Shown in pieces: positions 38,397 through 48,858 of a stretch of 64,000 bases of DNA. The notes under the pieces are model-generated. The model searched no databases. It was given only the letters and a program-made list of their open reading frames with translations, and was not told where the DNA came from. This DNA is from Aquitalea magnusonii (lineage in GTDB: Bacteria; Pseudomonadota; Gammaproteobacteria; Burkholderiales; Chromobacteriaceae), in contig NZ_AP018823.1 in assembly GCF_002217795.2 (NCBI RefSeq), positions 124,001-188,000 of the forward strand. Direction: 5' to 3'. The position numbers and the translations under genes are program-made. Numbering within the stretch: position 1 is the stretch's first letter; each line of letters begins with the position of its first letter.

Positions 38397-39536
38397 TCAG
38401 GGGTAGAACCAGTACAGGCTGTAACCCATGGCGCGCACCTTGCCGATATCCAGTCGCATGGTGATCTTGACTTCGCTATTGGCATTGAAGCGCTGCAGTT
38501 TGAAGTCATCGGCCTTCAGGTATTCCTTGGGCGAGAACACTTTGCGAATCAGCACCTGATCATCGGCATCCTTCAGCGAAACTTCCAGCATCGGGTAGTT
38601 CTGCGCGAAGGCGGCGTGGTTCTTCAGCGTGGCCGACAACTGGATCAGGTTGGCATGTTCGGGGACAAAGGCCAGCTCCGACCACTCAGTGCGCACCTGG
38701 CCAATGTCGCTGGGCCAGGGCACCTTGCAGCCGACGATGCTGCAGAATGCCTCCAGGGCCGGACGGGATTCCGGTACTTCTGCCGCGATGCGGGTACGGT
38801 TGAAATAGACCAACTGCCCGGCCAGCAGAACACTGCCGATGATGGCCAGCAGGGCCATGATCACGGTGAGCAGCGGTTTGTGGGTTTTCGCTTGCGGCTC
38901 GCTAGCCTCTTCTTGCGGTTCTGGCGCTGTCGTTTCCTCGGTCGCCAGTGCTTGCGGCCGTGCCGGGGCTGCTTCGGCAGTTTGCTCGGCAGCGGCGGCC
39001 TCTACGCGCGCTGCCACCTCTGCAGTACGCCGCTGCTTGCCAAATACCTCGGGCAGGGCGGGCGCTTCTTCGTCCGCCTCAAGTGCCGTGGCATAGCTGG
39101 CTGGCGCAGGCGGTGTGCTCGTGCGGGCGCTGAGTGCTTCTGCCAGTGCGCGCTGGAATTCTTCCGCTTCGCGGCTGGTGTCTGGCGTGGCGGCGCTGCT
39201 GGTGACGTCGGGTGTGGTGCTATCCAGGCTGAAACTGTCGCCAGGCGGTTCGCTGGCGGCTGTTTGCGGGTCGAAGTCCGGCAGTTCCAGCTCGAAGTCA
39301 TCCATCGGGTCCGCTGCCGCTGGCGGCGGGCTTGGCGGAGCGGGGGGAGGGGGCTGCACGGCTGGCGGGACCGGGCTGCTGGGCGCCGCTGGGGCTTCGG
39401 CGCTGACAAAATGTTCGGTAGCGTTGAATACATGCGCACAGCGCCCGCAGCGGACAAGTCCCTTGGCGGCAGAGAGCTGCTGGTCGTTAACCTTGAAACG
39501 GGTTTGGCAACTGGGGCACTGTGTGGTGTAGCTCAT
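38397..39536 (-). CDS. Zinc-ribbon, DUF3426 membrane protein
   Basis: A 379-residue protein with an MJ0042-type zinc ribbon at the N-terminus (CPSC...CGRC within residues 8-34). A long low-complexity Pro/Ala/Glu-rich linker covers about 50-215, and one transmembrane helix lies near residue 228 (LLTVIMALLAIIGSVLLAGQLVYF). The periplasmic DUF3426 domain fills the C-terminal 125 residues (WSELAFVPEHANLIQLSATLKNHAAFAQNYPMLEVSLKDADDQ). Its function is unknown. It starts within the prmA stop (ATGA overlap), a pairing common in betaproteobacteria. Confidence 0.85.
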   Translation of the reverse strand: MSYTTQCPSCQTRFKVNDQQLSAAKGLVRCGRCAHVFNATEHFVSAEAPAAPSSPVPPAVQPPPPAPPSPPPAAADPMDDFELELPDFDPQTAASEPPGDSFSLDSTTPDVTSSAATPDTSREAEEFQRALAEALSARTSTPPAPASYATALEADEEAPALPEVFGKQRRTAEVAARVEAAAAEQTAEAAPARPQALATEETTAPEPQEEASEPQAKTHKPLLTVIMALLAIIGSVLLAGQLVYFNRTRIAAEVPESRPALEAFCSIVGCKVPWPSDIGQVRTEWSELAFVPEHANLIQLSATLKNHAAFAQNYPMLEVSLKDADDQVLIRKVFSPKEYLKADDFKLQRFNANSEVKITMRLDIGKVRAMGYSLYWFYP

Positions 39537-40429
39537 ACGCTTGGGCGTCGGGTTCCTGTCAGTCGGGTCCAGCCTTCATCGAACACCGGGGTGTCCATGG
39601 TAAACCACTGCGCATAAATGGCAGACAGTTCGTCGGCTTGTTCGGCAAGAATACCGGAAAGCACGATTTTACCACCGGTTTTCACGTGGCTGGCCAGCAG
39701 CTGACCCAGCATACGCAGCGGATTGGCCAGGATATTGGCCAGCACCACGTCGTACTGGGCTGCCGGATTGGCATCCGGCAGGCAGAAGGTGGCGGTTACA
39801 TTGTTCTGGTCCGCATTGTCGCGGCTGGAACGCACGGCCTGGGCATCAATGTCCACGCCCACGGCACTGCCCGCACCCAGCTTGAGCGCGGCAATGGCCA
39901 GGATGCCGGAACCGCAACCGTAGTCCAGCACGCTTTCGCCACCGGCAATATGCGCATCCAGCCACTGCAGGCACAGCCGCGTGGTGGGATGGCTGCCGGT
40001 GCCGAAGGCCAGGCCCGGATCAAGCTGCAGATTGATGGCATCCGGAGCCGGAGCGTCGTGCCAGGTGGGGGTGATCCACAAGCGGTCCGAGATACGGATG
40101 GGCTCGAACTGGGACTGGGTCAGGCGTACCCAGTCCTGCTCTTCCACGCGCTCGGTCTTGTAAACCGGCATGCCCAGCTTGCAGGCGTTGCAGGCGGCGG
40201 CAATCAGCAGGGCCACGTCGGCATCTTCGGCAAACAGGGTGATGATGCGGCTGTGGTTCCACAGCTTGTCCACCGGCATGCCCGGTTCGCCAAAGATGGG
40301 CTGTTCCTGGTCGGTACCGGCCAGGGCGTCTTCAATGGCGGTCGACAGCGCGCCCGCGTCCATCAGCGCATCGGCCAGGCGTTCGGCCACCGCCGAATCG
40401 GTATCGATGGTGGCTTGCAGCCAGGCCAT
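39533..40429 (-). CDS. prmA: Ribosomal protein L11 methyltransferase
   Basis: A 298-residue SAM-dependent enzyme that trimethylates ribosomal protein L11. The N-terminal substrate domain is followed by FGTGSHPTTRLCLQWL and the SAM-binding motif VLDYGCGSGILAIAALKLGA, then VGVDIDAQAVRSSRDNA and VLANILANPLRML. Its ATG overlaps the accC stop (TAATG), which indicates translational coupling within the operon. Confidence 0.96.
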   Translation of the reverse strand: MAWLQATIDTDSAVAERLADALMDAGALSTAIEDALAGTDQEQPIFGEPGMPVDKLWNHSRIITLFAEDADVALLIAAACNACKLGMPVYKTERVEEQDWVRLTQSQFEPIRISDRLWITPTWHDAPAPDAINLQLDPGLAFGTGSHPTTRLCLQWLDAHIAGGESVLDYGCGSGILAIAALKLGAGSAVGVDIDAQAVRSSRDNADQNNVTATFCLPDANPAAQYDVVLANILANPLRMLGQLLASHVKTGGKIVLSGILAEQADELSAIYAQWFTMDTPVFDEGWTRLTGTRRPSV

Positions 40430-41787
40430 TATGCGTCTCCCTTTTTCATTTGCGACAGGCGCTCTTCCAGATAGTGGATGCTGGTGCTGCCACGCTGGAA
40501 GGCGGCATCCATGAACAATTCCTGGTGCAGCGGGATATTGGTCTTGATGCCGGAAATGGAGATTTCCGACAGCGCAACGCGCATGCGGGCCATGGCCTGA
40601 TCGCGGTTGTCACCATAGGAAATCAGCTTGCCGACCATGGAGTCGTAATGCGACGGCACGGTATAGCCCTGGTAGATGTGCGAGTCGATACGGATGCCGG
40701 GGCCACCAGCCGGGTGATAGCTTTCGATCTTGCCGGGCGAGGGCACGAAGGTGAAAGGGTCTTCGGCATTGATACGGCATTCCATGGCATGGCCGCGCAG
40801 CACGATGTCGCTTTGCTTGTAACGCAGCTTTTCGCCGGCAGCAATGCGGATCTGCTCCTGCACGATGTCCACGCCGGTGATCATTTCCGTCACCGGGTGT
40901 TCCACCTGTACGCGGGTGTTCATCTCGATGAAGTAGAACTCGCCGTTTTCGAACAGGAATTCGAAAGTACCGGCCCCACGGTAGCCAATGCGGCTGCACG
41001 CTTCGGCGCAGGCGGTGCCGATGCGCTGACGCTGCTCGTCGGTAATGCCCGGTGCCGGTGCTTCTTCAATGATTTTCTGGTGACGGCGCTGCATGGAGCA
41101 GTCGCGCTCGCCCAGATAGATGGCATTGCCGTATTCGTCGGCCAGAATCTGGATTTCGATATGGCGCGGCTGCTGCAGGTATTTCTCCATGTAGACAGTC
41201 GGGTTGCCGAATGCCGCACCGGCTTCGGTACGGGTCATTTGTACCGAGTTGATCAGTGCGCCTTCGGTATGCACCACGCGCATGCCGCGACCACCGCCAC
41301 CACCGGCAGCCTTGATGATCACCGGGAAGCCGATTTTCTTGGCAATCTTGACGATCTCGGCCGGATCATCCGGCAAGGCACCGTCGGAACCCGGTACGCA
41401 GGGCACGCCAGCGGCAATCATGGCGTCCTTGGCGGATACCTTGTCGCCCATCAGGCGGATGGTTTCCGGGCGCGGGCCGATGAAGACGAAGCCGGATTGT
41501 TCCACGCGTTCGGCAAAGTCGGCGTTTTCCGACAAAAAGCCGTAACCCGGATGGATGGCCTGGGCGTCGGTCACTTCGGCAGCGGCAATCAGCGCCGGTA
41601 CGTTCAGGTAGCTCTTGGTCGACGGGGCCGGACCGATGCAGACCGATTCATCGGCCAGCTTGACGTATTTGGCTTCACGGTCGGCTTCGGAATGCACGAC
41701 CACGGTCTTGATGCCCAGTTCGCGGCAGGCGCGCTGGATGCGCAGGGCGATTTCGCCGCGGTTTGCAATCAGGATTTTTTCAAACAT
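40429..41787 (-). CDS. accC: Biotin carboxylase subunit of acetyl-CoA carboxylase
   Basis: A 452-residue ATP-grasp enzyme that carboxylates the biotin on AccB, the first step of fatty-acid synthesis. It starts [17 protein letters not shown], with ATP-binding [37 protein letters not shown], and the catalytic [20 protein letters not shown]. The start at 41787 is canonical. It lies 98 bases after accB, with a strong hairpin between them. Confidence 0.97.
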   Translation of the reverse strand: MFEKILIANRGEIALRIQRACRELGIKTVVVHSEADREAKYVKLADESVCIGPAPSTKSYLNVPALIAAAEVTDAQAIHPGYGFLSENADFAERVEQSGFVFIGPRPETIRLMGDKVSAKDAMIAAGVPCVPGSDGALPDDPAEIVKIAKKIGFPVIIKAAGGGGGRGMRVVHTEGALINSVQMTRTEAGAAFGNPTVYMEKYLQQPRHIEIQILADEYGNAIYLGERDCSMQRRHQKIIEEAPAPGITDEQRQRIGTACAEACSRIGYRGAGTFEFLFENGEFYFIEMNTRVQVEHPVTEMITGVDIVQEQIRIAAGEKLRYKQSDIVLRGHAMECRINAEDPFTFVPSPGKIESYHPAGGPGIRIDSHIYQGYTVPSHYDSMVGKLISYGDNRDQAMARMRVALSEISISGIKTNIPLHQELFMDAAFQRGSTSIHYLEERLSQMKKGDA

Positions 41788-41820
41788 GGTATGGACGTCC
41801 GTTGGGTGGCGCGTCAAACA

Positions 41821-41852
41821 ACAGGGGCACTGACGCGGTGTCGTGCCCCTGT
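41821..41852 (-). promoter_or_regulatory. Intercistronic hairpin between accB and accC
   Basis: ACAGGGGCAC (41821-41830) and GTGCCCCTGT (41843-41852) form a perfect 10-bp stem with a 12-base loop and no T run. It could stabilise the accB mRNA end or tune the accB:accC ratio, since AccB is needed in excess of AccC. Confidence 0.6.
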
Positions 41853-41885
41853 CATCTCTGGCGTCTATTAGCGAGGCAGAGAGAA

Positions 41886-42350
41886 TTACTCGATGATGAA
41901 CAGCGGCTCGCCGTATTCAACCGGCTGGCCGTCTTCGGCCAGTACGGCCTTCACCACGCCGGAACGGTCGGCTTCGATTTCGTTCATCAGCTTCATGGCT
42001 TCGATGATGCACAGGGTATCACCGGCATTCACGCTCTGGCCCACTTCCACGAAAGGCTTGGAGCCCGGGCTGGCGGAGCGGTAGAAGGTGCCTACCATCG
42101 GCGACTTCAGTGCATTGGCATTGTTGGCGGCCGCCGGGGCTTCGGCAGCGGCGGCCGGTGCGGCAGCAGCCGGCGCGGCCACTTGCTGTTGCATCGGCAT
42201 TTGCATCATCGGCTGAGCATAGGCAATTTGCTGGGTATTGGCCGATACGCGGGTGATGCGGACTTTTTCTTCCCCTTCGGTCACTTCGAGTTCGGCAATG
42301 CCGGATTCTTCGACGAGATCGATCAGTTTCTTCAGTTTACGCAGATCCAT
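41886..42350 (-). CDS. accB: Biotin carboxyl carrier protein of acetyl-CoA carboxylase
   Basis: A 154-residue carrier. The N-terminal part ([23 protein letters not shown]) docks to AccC. An Ala/Pro-rich flexible linker spans about residues 55-80. The C-terminal biotinyl domain carries the biotinylated lysine in EAMKLMNEI at about residue 120. The start at 42350 matches the family; the frame stays open upstream but lacks a family N-terminus. Confidence 0.97.
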   Translation of the reverse strand: MDLRKLKKLIDLVEESGIAELEVTEGEEKVRITRVSANTQQIAYAQPMMQMPMQQQVAAPAAAAPAAAAEAPAAANNANALKSPMVGTFYRSASPGSKPFVEVGQSVNAGDTLCIIEAMKLMNEIEADRSGVVKAVLAEDGQPVEYGEPLFIIE

Positions 42351-42384
42351 GGTAATCCTTCGGATGGGATGTACTTTATTATGC

Positions 42385-42834
42385 TCAGGCTTGCGCGGAC
42401 AGACGCCGGATGGCGTGCGCAAGTGCCAGTTCATAGCCCTGGGCGCCCAGGCCGCAAATCACACCTACCGCCAGATCGGAAAAATACGAATGCTGGCGGA
42501 AGGGTTCGCGGGCGTGGACGTTGGACAGGTGTACTTCTATGAATGGCACCTTTACCCCGGAAATCGCGTCACGCAGGGCAACGCTGGTATGGGTGAAGGC
42601 CGCTGGATTGATGATGATGAACGACGTTCCGTCTGTCATGCAGGCATGAACGCGCTCAATCAAGAGGTGTTCGGCGTTGCTTTGCAGCGCCTCAAGCTCG
42701 AAACCGGCGGCGCTGGCCTGTTCGGTCAGCCGCTGGTTGATGGAGGCAAGCGTATCCCGGCCATAGTGCTGTGGTTCCCGTGTTCCAAGCAGATTGAGAT
42801 TGGGGCCGTGCAGCACAAGGATTTTTCCGGTCAA
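42385..42834 (-). CDS. aroQ: 3-dehydroquinate dehydratase, type II
   Basis: A 149-residue dodecameric enzyme of the shikimate pathway. It has the N-terminal [16 protein letters not shown] with the catalytic tyrosine, [18 protein letters not shown], and [20 protein letters not shown]. The TTG at 42834 is the likely start, with AGGAG 6 bases upstream and the family start [12 protein letters not shown]; the upstream ATG has no support. aroQ-accB-accC is a widespread proteobacterial order. Confidence 0.93.
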   Translation of the reverse strand: MTGKILVLHGPNLNLLGTREPQHYGRDTLASINQRLTEQASAAGFELEALQSNAEHLLIERVHACMTDGTSFIIINPAAFTHTSVALRDAISGVKVPFIEVHLSNVHAREPFRQHSYFSDLAVGVICGLGAQGYELALAHAIRRLSAQA

Positions 42835-43100
42835 AGCTTTGCTCCTGAGTTCAACATGGGCGCGAGTTTGCCGCAAATGGCGACACGATGTCTAGCTTTT
42901 CCAGTATTTCAAACGGTTGTTTGATATCGGTCCACACCTGCTGGTTTACCCGGAAAGCCCGCCATTTCGAGCGAATGCACTACAGTGAACCGCATTTTAA
43001 ACGGTGGCAAATTTTTTACAGTTTCTTGCGGTACGCCCTTGATCAAGCTCAAATTCGGCCCGATCCCGAACAAGTCCGTGCCGGTGCAGGCGGTCGCAGG

Positions 43101-43106
43101 TATAAT
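43101..43106 (+). promoter_or_regulatory. Candidate -10 box for queA
   Basis: TATAAT 29 bases before the queA start. The -35 region (about 43078) is weak. The 300 bases between the divergent aroQ and queA genes (42835-43134) contain no gene and should hold promoters for both; only this box is clear. Confidence 0.4.
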
Positions 43107-43134
43107 TTGCCGGTTTTGATTCGAGCTTCACACC

Positions 43135-44166
43135 ATGCTGCTGTCTGATTTTGATTACCACCTGCCTGATCACCTGATTGCCCAGCACCCGCCTGCCGTG
43201 CGTGGTGCCAGCCGTTTGCTGCATGTTGCCGGCCCTACCCTCAGCGACGGTCAGTTTGCCGACTTTGCCAGCCTGCTTGCCCCCGGCGACGTGATGGTGT
43301 TCAACGACACCCGCGTGATCAAGGCGCGGCTGTTTGGCGAAAAGGCCAGCGGCGGCAAGATTGAAGCGCTGATCGAGCGGGTGCTGGACGAGCACACCGC
43401 GCTGGCGCATGTCCGTTCTTCCAAGTCGCCCAAGCCCGGCACCCGGCTGATTTTTGCCGAACGCTGGGAAGCCGAAATGCTGGGCCGTGAGGGCGAGCTG
43501 TTCAAGCTGCGCTTTCTGGCCGAGGACAATCTGTTCGACATTCTGGACGCCTCCGGCAAGCTGCCGCTGCCTCCCTATATAGAGAGAACGGCCGAAGGCG
43601 AGGACGACGAACGCTACCAGACCGTCTATGCGCGGGAAAAAGGCGCGGTAGCCGCGCCGACTGCCGGCCTGCACTTTACCGAAGAAATGCTGGCGGCCTT
43701 GCAGGCCAAGGGCGTGGAACTGGCCTATGTCACCCTGCACGTGGGCGCGGGCACTTTCCAGCCGGTACGGGTGGAAAACATTGCCGACCACAAGATGCAC
43801 AGCGAAATCTACGACGTGCCGCAACGCACTTACGATCTGATCCAGGCCGCCCATGCCCGTGGCAGCAAGGTGCTGGCCGTTGGCACCACCAGCATGCGCG
43901 CGCTGGAATCCGCTGCGCGCAGCGGCGAGCTGGTGGCTGGCCGTGGCGAGACGGATATCTTCATCACGCCGGGTTACCGCTTCCGCGTGGTGGACCGCCT
44001 GCTCACCAATTTCCACCTGCCCAAATCCACCCTGCTGATGCTGGTGTCGGCCTTTGCCGGCTATGCGGAAATGCGCGCGGCCTATGCCCATGCAGTGCAG
44101 CAGGAATACCGCTTCTTCAGCTATGGCGACGCCATGCTGCTGGAGCGCAAGGACGAACAGGGCTGA
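43135..44166 (+). CDS. queA: S-adenosylmethionine:tRNA ribosyltransferase-isomerase QueA
   Basis: A 343-residue enzyme that transfers the ribosyl part of SAM to preQ1 in tRNA, forming epoxyqueuosine. It begins [20 protein letters not shown], with [47 protein letters not shown] and [19 protein letters not shown], all family signatures. It opens a same-strand run of genes ending with ubiB. Confidence 0.97.
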   Translation: MLLSDFDYHLPDHLIAQHPPAVRGASRLLHVAGPTLSDGQFADFASLLAPGDVMVFNDTRVIKARLFGEKASGGKIEALIERVLDEHTALAHVRSSKSPKPGTRLIFAERWEAEMLGREGELFKLRFLAEDNLFDILDASGKLPLPPYIERTAEGEDDERYQTVYAREKGAVAAPTAGLHFTEEMLAALQAKGVELAYVTLHVGAGTFQPVRVENIADHKMHSEIYDVPQRTYDLIQAAHARGSKVLAVGTTSMRALESAARSGELVAGRGETDIFITPGYRFRVVDRLLTNFHLPKSTLLMLVSAFAGYAEMRAAYAHAVQQEYRFFSYGDAMLLERKDEQG

Positions 44167-44192
44167 ACCCCTTACCCACAGATGAGGCAGAC

Positions 44193-44564
44193 ATGGCAGG
44201 ATTGACTCCCGATAGCCCGCAAGTGCAGGAAATCACCTTGCATGCAGTGTCCCGCACGCTGGAAATCAGTTACGAGGACGGTGCCCGTTTCCAGTTGCCG
44301 GCTGAATATTTGCGCGTGTACTCGCCTTCGGCTGAAGTGCGCGGTCATGGCGCGGGGCAGGAAGTATTGCAAACCGGCAAGCGCCATGTCGGCATCACCG
44401 CGCTGGAGCCGGTAGGCCACTACGCGCTGAAAATCACTTTTGACGATGGCCATGACAGTGGCCTCTATAGCTGGTCTTACCTTTACGAGCTGGGCGCGCG
44501 GCAGGAAGCGTACTGGCAGGATTATTTGAATCGCCTCGCCGCCGCAGGCGCGAGCAGGGAGTGA
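44193..44564 (+). CDS. DUF971 (GBBH-like N-terminal domain) protein
   Basis: A 123-residue protein made of one DUF971 domain: [77 protein letters not shown]. The same domain forms the N-terminus of gamma-butyrobetaine hydroxylase. Stand-alone copies frequently lie next to ubiE in betaproteobacteria. Function unknown. It ends 2 bases before the ubiE ATG, so the two are likely coupled. Confidence 0.85.
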   Translation: MAGLTPDSPQVQEITLHAVSRTLEISYEDGARFQLPAEYLRVYSPSAEVRGHGAGQEVLQTGKRHVGITALEPVGHYALKITFDDGHDSGLYSWSYLYELGARQEAYWQDYLNRLAAAGASRE

Positions 44565-44566
44565 AT

Positions 44567-45301
44567 ATGGATCAAGAAACGCATTTTGGCTTCAAGACGG
44601 TGGCCGAGAGTGAAAAGGCCGGCAAGGTAGCCGAGGTTTTCCACTCTGTCGCCAAGAAGTACGACGTGATGAACGACCTGATGTCCGGTGGCCTGCATCG
44701 CGTGTGGAAGCACTTCACCCTCACCACCTCCGGCGTGAAACCCGGTGACAAGGTGCTGGACATCGCCGGCGGCACCGGCGACCTGGCGCGCGGCTGGAGC
44801 AAGCGCGTGGGCAAGAAGGGCGAAGTGTGGCTGACCGACATCAACAGCTCCATGCTGACCGTGGGCCGTGACCGCCTGCTGGACGAAGGCCTGATCCTGC
44901 CGGTATCGCTGGCCGATGCGGAAAAACTGCCGTTCCCGGACAATTATTTCGACGCCGTGTCGGTGGCCTTCGGCCTGCGCAACATGACGCACAAGGACGC
45001 CGCGCTGAAGGAAATGTGCCGTGTGCTCAAGCCGGGCGGCAAGCTGATGGTGCTGGAGTTTTCCAAGGTATGGAAACCGCTGTCGCCCTTCTATGACTTC
45101 TATTCCTTCAAGGCGCTGCCGGTGATGGGCAAGATGGTGGCCGGCGATGCCGACAGCTACCAGTACCTGGCCGAATCCATCCGCATGCATCCGGATCAGG
45201 AAACCCTGAAGGCCATGATGCTGGAAGCCGGTTTCGGCAAGGTGGACTACCACAACATGACCGGCGGCGTGGTGGCGCTGCACAAGGGCTACAAACTGTA
45301 A
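44567..45301 (+). CDS. ubiE: Demethylubiquinone/demethylmenaquinone C-methyltransferase UbiE
   Basis: A 244-residue SAM-dependent C-methyltransferase of ubiquinone and menaquinone synthesis. Family marks are [24 protein letters not shown], motif [16 protein letters not shown], and [33 protein letters not shown]. The ATG at 44567 is preferred, with AGGGAG upstream; a GTG 6 bases earlier is in frame. It is at the head of the ubi genes. Confidence 0.96.
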   Translation: MDQETHFGFKTVAESEKAGKVAEVFHSVAKKYDVMNDLMSGGLHRVWKHFTLTTSGVKPGDKVLDIAGGTGDLARGWSKRVGKKGEVWLTDINSSMLTVGRDRLLDEGLILPVSLADAEKLPFPDNYFDAVSVAFGLRNMTHKDAALKEMCRVLKPGGKLMVLEFSKVWKPLSPFYDFYSFKALPVMGKMVAGDADSYQYLAESIRMHPDQETLKAMMLEAGFGKVDYHNMTGGVVALHKGYKL

Positions 45302-45312
45302 GGACACGCGCC

Positions 45313-45942
45313 ATGGATGGCATCACCAATCTGTGGGCCTTCATGGCGGCAGGCTTGTTGCTTAACCTGACGCCCGGCCCGGACACCTTCTACATTCTGG
45401 GCCGCAGTACGGCACAGGGCAGCAAGGTGGGGCTGTTGTCGGCGCTGGGCATAGGCCTGGGCAGTCTGGGCCACACCCTGCTGGCGGCATTTGGCCTGTC
45501 GGCGTTGCTGGCGACATCTGCCATGGCCTTTCTGGCGGTGAAGCTGCTGGGGGCGGGCTATCTGTTGTGGCTGGGGGTGAAGATGCTGCGCCGCCCCGGC
45601 AGCAGTGTCGCCAGCGATGCGGCCCGGCTGGAAGCAGCGCGGCCGGGCAAAATCCTGCGTGAAGCTTTTTTCACCAATCTGTTCAATCCCAAGGTGGCGC
45701 TGTTTTTCCTCGCCTTCCTGCCGCAGTTCGTCAAGCCGGGTGCCACCGCCCTATCCTTTGTCATTCTGGGGCTGAGCTTTGTCGCCACCGGCCTGGCCTG
45801 GTGTACGCTGCTGGCCTTGCTGTCGGCGCGGCTGGGTGACTGGCTGCGACGCCAGGGTGTGGCGCAGCGGCTGGATCAACTGTGTGGCGGCCTGTTCATC
45901 CTGCTGGGCATCAATCTCTTGTTTGCCCGCTTGAAGCACTGA
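45313..45942 (+). CDS. LysE/RhtB-family amino-acid exporter
   Basis: A 209-residue inner-membrane protein with six predicted helices. The family start is present (LLNLTPGPDTFYILGRSTAQGSKVGL), as is FTNLFNPKVALFFLAFLPQFV. Members export amino acids such as homoserine, threonine, leucine or lysine; the substrate here is unknown. It is inserted between ubiE and ubiJ, 11 bases after ubiE, so it is probably cotranscribed with quinone genes. Confidence 0.9.
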   Translation: MDGITNLWAFMAAGLLLNLTPGPDTFYILGRSTAQGSKVGLLSALGIGLGSLGHTLLAAFGLSALLATSAMAFLAVKLLGAGYLLWLGVKMLRRPGSSVASDAARLEAARPGKILREAFFTNLFNPKVALFFLAFLPQFVKPGATALSFVILGLSFVATGLAWCTLLALLSARLGDWLRRQGVAQRLDQLCGGLFILLGINLLFARLKH

Positions 45943-45968
45943 GCCAGCATTCTTCCGGAGAAGACGCG

Positions 45969-46547
45969 ATGCGCATTCAGATTGCAGTATTCAATCATCT
46001 GCTCAAGCAGCAGCCCGCCGTGCGTGCCGAACTGGCCGGCCATGCCGGTCGCCGCGTTGGCATTGTGCTGGCTCCGCTCACTGTGCGCGGGGTGATTACC
46101 GAGCAAGGCTGGCTGGCGGCCTGTGAAGGCGAACCGGAAGCCACCATCCGTTTGCAGCACGCCGCGGCGCTGGCTGCGGTAAGTGGCCGTGATCCGGCGC
46201 TGAGCGATGTCAGCCTGGAAGGCGATGCCGAGCTGGCGGCAGCCATTGGCCGTCTGATTGCACGGCTGCGCTGGGATGCTGGCGAAGATCTGTCCCGCGT
46301 CATGGGGGATGTGGCAGCCAACCGCCTGCAACGCGTGGCGCGCGCCTCGCTGGGCTTCAAGGGCGAGATTGCCTGGCGGCTGCTGGAAAACTGGGTGGAA
46401 CACCTGCGAGAAGAAGCGCCCCTGCTGGCCAGCCGCCAGGCGGTGGGCGGCTTTGTGGCCGCAGTGGATGGCCTGCGTGACGATGTAGCGCGCAGCGAAA
46501 AACGACTGGCGCGGCTGGAAGCGGCGCTGGCGCAAACCAAGGAATAA
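45969..46547 (+). CDS. ubiJ: Ubiquinone biosynthesis accessory factor UbiJ
   Basis: A 192-residue SCP2-domain protein thought to present hydrophobic ubiquinone intermediates to Ubi enzymes. The SCP2-like part covers about residues 10-110 ([68 protein letters not shown]). A C-terminal coiled coil follows ([21 protein letters not shown]). The location between ubiE and ubiB is the standard one. CGGAGAAG precedes the ATG at 45969. Confidence 0.88.
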   Translation: MRIQIAVFNHLLKQQPAVRAELAGHAGRRVGIVLAPLTVRGVITEQGWLAACEGEPEATIRLQHAAALAAVSGRDPALSDVSLEGDAELAAAIGRLIARLRWDAGEDLSRVMGDVAANRLQRVARASLGFKGEIAWRLLENWVEHLREEAPLLASRQAVGGFVAAVDGLRDDVARSEKRLARLEAALAQTKE

Positions 46548-46566
46548 GGGCAAGCCCGTTCTCATT

Positions 46567-48093
46567 ATGCGGATTTCGCGTTTTTTCAAGATTGTTTCCA
46601 CGCTGTACCGCTATGGCCTGGATGATTTTTTCCAGGGCCATTCCCGGCTGGGCTTTGTCCACAGTTTGCTGAAACTGTGCCCGGTGCCGCGCGATATCAG
46701 CGCACCGCTGCCGGAACGTGTCCGGCTGGCGCTGGAAAGCCTGGGGCCGATCTTCGTCAAGTTCGGCCAGGTGCTGTCCACCCGGCGCGATTTGTTGCCG
46801 CCGGACTATGCCGACGCGCTGGCACAGTTGCAGGACCGTGTCGCCCCGTTTGATGGTGCGCTGGCGCGGCAGGTGATCGAACAGAGCTTTGGCCAGCCCG
46901 TAGAGAATTTGTACGTGGATTTTGAGATCACCCCGGTGGCCAGTGCCTCGGTGGCACAGGTCCACAAGGCCTGGCTGAAACAGCCGGATGGCAGCCGTGG
47001 CCGCGAAGTGGCGGTGAAGGTATTGCGCCCCGGCATCCAGCCGGTGATCGAGCAGGACCTGGCCTTGATGGCCACGCTGGCCGGCTGGGTGGAACGCTTT
47101 TTCATCGACGGCAAGCGGCTGAAGCCGCGCGAGGTGGTGGCCGAGTTCGACAAATACCTGCACGACGAACTGGACATGATGCACGAGGCGGCTAATGCCT
47201 CCCAGTTGCGGCGCAACTTTACCGGTTCGGACATGCTGATCGTGCCGGAAGTGTTTTACGACTACAGCAACCGGCAGGTGCTGACGCTGGAATGGATGCA
47301 CGGCACGCCGGTGGGGCAGATTGACCGCTTGCGCGAGCAGGGCGTGGACCTGCGCAAGCTGTCGCGCTTCGGGGTGGAAATCTTCTTCACCCAGGTATTC
47401 CGTCACGGTTTTTTCCATGCCGACATGCATCCGGGCAATATCTTTGTGGCGGAAGATGGCCGCTATATCGCGCTGGATTTCGGCATCGTCGGCAGCCTGA
47501 CCGACGAGGACAAGCATTATCTGGCGGTCAACTTCCTGGCCTTCTTCAACCGTGACTACCACCGCGTGGCCACTGCGCATATCGAGTCGGGCTGGGTGCC
47601 GAAAGAGACGCGGGCCGAAGAGCTGGAAGCGGCAGTACGCACGGTGTGCGAACCCATCTTTGAAAAGCCGCTGTCGCAGATTTCCTTTGGCCTGGTGTTG
47701 CTGCGCCTGTTTGAAACCAGCCGCCGCTTCAATGTGGAAATCCAGCCGCAACTGGTATTGCTGCAGAAAACCCTGCTCAATATCGAGGGCCTGGGGCGTC
47801 AACTGGACCCGGAACTGGACTTGTGGGATACCGCCAAGCCCTTCCTCACCAAGTGGATGAACGAGCAGATTGGCTGGCGCGGCATGTTGCGCACGCTCAA
47901 GCAGGAGGCCCCGCAATGGGCTACCACCCTGCCCACGCTGCCGCGCAAGCTGAACGAGGCCTTGTCGGCGGCCAAGAGCGATTTGCTGGTGGAGGGTTAT
48001 ATGCACCTGATGCGCGAGCAGAAACGGCAGAACTTCCTGCTCAGCCTGATTGCCATCCTGCTGACCGCCTTGCTGGTCAAATCCTTGCTCTAG
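46567..48093 (+). CDS. ubiB: Ubiquinone biosynthesis protein kinase-like UbiB
   Basis: A 508-residue atypical kinase/ATPase needed for ubiquinone synthesis, bound to the inner membrane. The UbiB-specific KxGQ motif is in [17 protein letters not shown]. An Ala-rich loop replaces the P-loop ([13 protein letters not shown]). Kinase-like residues follow in [21 protein letters not shown] and [10 protein letters not shown]. Two membrane helices end the protein ([20 protein letters not shown]). A bidirectional terminator follows. Confidence 0.95.
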   Translation: MRISRFFKIVSTLYRYGLDDFFQGHSRLGFVHSLLKLCPVPRDISAPLPERVRLALESLGPIFVKFGQVLSTRRDLLPPDYADALAQLQDRVAPFDGALARQVIEQSFGQPVENLYVDFEITPVASASVAQVHKAWLKQPDGSRGREVAVKVLRPGIQPVIEQDLALMATLAGWVERFFIDGKRLKPREVVAEFDKYLHDELDMMHEAANASQLRRNFTGSDMLIVPEVFYDYSNRQVLTLEWMHGTPVGQIDRLREQGVDLRKLSRFGVEIFFTQVFRHGFFHADMHPGNIFVAEDGRYIALDFGIVGSLTDEDKHYLAVNFLAFFNRDYHRVATAHIESGWVPKETRAEELEAAVRTVCEPIFEKPLSQISFGLVLLRLFETSRRFNVEIQPQLVLLQKTLLNIEGLGRQLDPELDLWDTAKPFLTKWMNEQIGWRGMLRTLKQEAPQWATTLPTLPRKLNEALSAAKSDLLVEGYMHLMREQKRQNFLLSLIAILLTALLVKSLL

Positions 48094-48111
48094 TCCTTGC
48101 GGTACGGCAGT

Positions 48112-48150
48112 AAAAAAGCACGCCTCTGGCAATCAGACGCGTGCTTTTTT
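48112..48150. terminator. Bidirectional terminator between ubiB and scoB
   Basis: AAAAAAGCACGC and GCGTGCTTTTTT form the outer stem, and TCTG/CAGA extend it inward around GCAAT. The A run and T run let it stop both the ubi operon (plus) and the hydroxybutyrate operon (minus). Confidence 0.88.
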
Positions 48151-48171
48151 CATGGCTGATGTGAAGGCAAC

Positions 48172-48858
48172 TCAGCTTGCGATGGCGCTTTCCCTGGCTG
48201 CAAGCGCGGTCGGCACATGCAGTGGGGCGGCGGTGCGGGCGCGGATGTCTGCCACGCTGACATCCGGTGCCAGCTCTTGCAGATGCAGGCCGTCCGCTTC
48301 CACCCGGATCACGCCCAGATCGGTGATGATCAGGCTGACCACCGCCACGCCGGTCAGGGGCAGGGTGCAGCGTTCCAGCAGCTTGGCTTCTTCCGTGCCG
48401 TCCTTTTTCTTGGCGGTATGCTCCATCAGCACCACCACCTTGCCGACACCGGCCACCAGGTCCATCGCGCCGCCCATGCCCTTCACCATCTTGCCCGGAA
48501 TCATCCAGTTGGCCAGGTCGCCATGCTGGCTGACCTGCATTGCGCCGAGGATGGCCAGATTGATCTTGCCGCCGCGAATCATGCCAAAGGAGTCGGCCGA
48601 GCTGAAAATGGCCGAGCCGGGCAGGGTGGTGACGGTTTGCTTGCCGGCGTTGATCAGGTCCGGGTCTACTTCGTCCTCGGTCGGAAACGGGCCGATGCCC
48701 AGCAGGCCGTTTTCCGACTGCAGCCACACTTCCATGCCCGCCGGCACATGGTTGGCCACCAGCGTGGGCAGGCCGATGCCCAGGTTCACATAAAAGCCAT
48801 CCTGTAATTCCTGGGCTGCCCGTGCAGCCATTTGTTCGCGTGTCCAGGCCATGTTCAT
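48172..48858 (-). CDS. 3-oxoacid CoA-transferase, subunit B
   Basis: A 228-residue beta subunit of a family I CoA-transferase. It moves CoA to acetoacetate or a related oxoacid so that it can enter central metabolism. The catalytic glutamate is in [12 protein letters not shown] (about residue 53), with [16 protein letters not shown] near the N-terminus and [37 protein letters not shown]. It overlaps subunit A (ATGA). It is the last gene of the minus-strand 3-hydroxybutyrate operon. In Pseudomonas the equivalent pair acts on acetoacetate or dehydrocarnitine, so the exact acceptor is open. Confidence 0.92.
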   Translation of the reverse strand: MNMAWTREQMAARAAQELQDGFYVNLGIGLPTLVANHVPAGMEVWLQSENGLLGIGPFPTEDEVDPDLINAGKQTVTTLPGSAIFSSADSFGMIRGGKINLAILGAMQVSQHGDLANWMIPGKMVKGMGGAMDLVAGVGKVVVLMEHTAKKKDGTEEAKLLERCTLPLTGVAVVSLIITDLGVIRVEADGLHLQELAPDVSVADIRARTAAPLHVPTALAARESAIAS

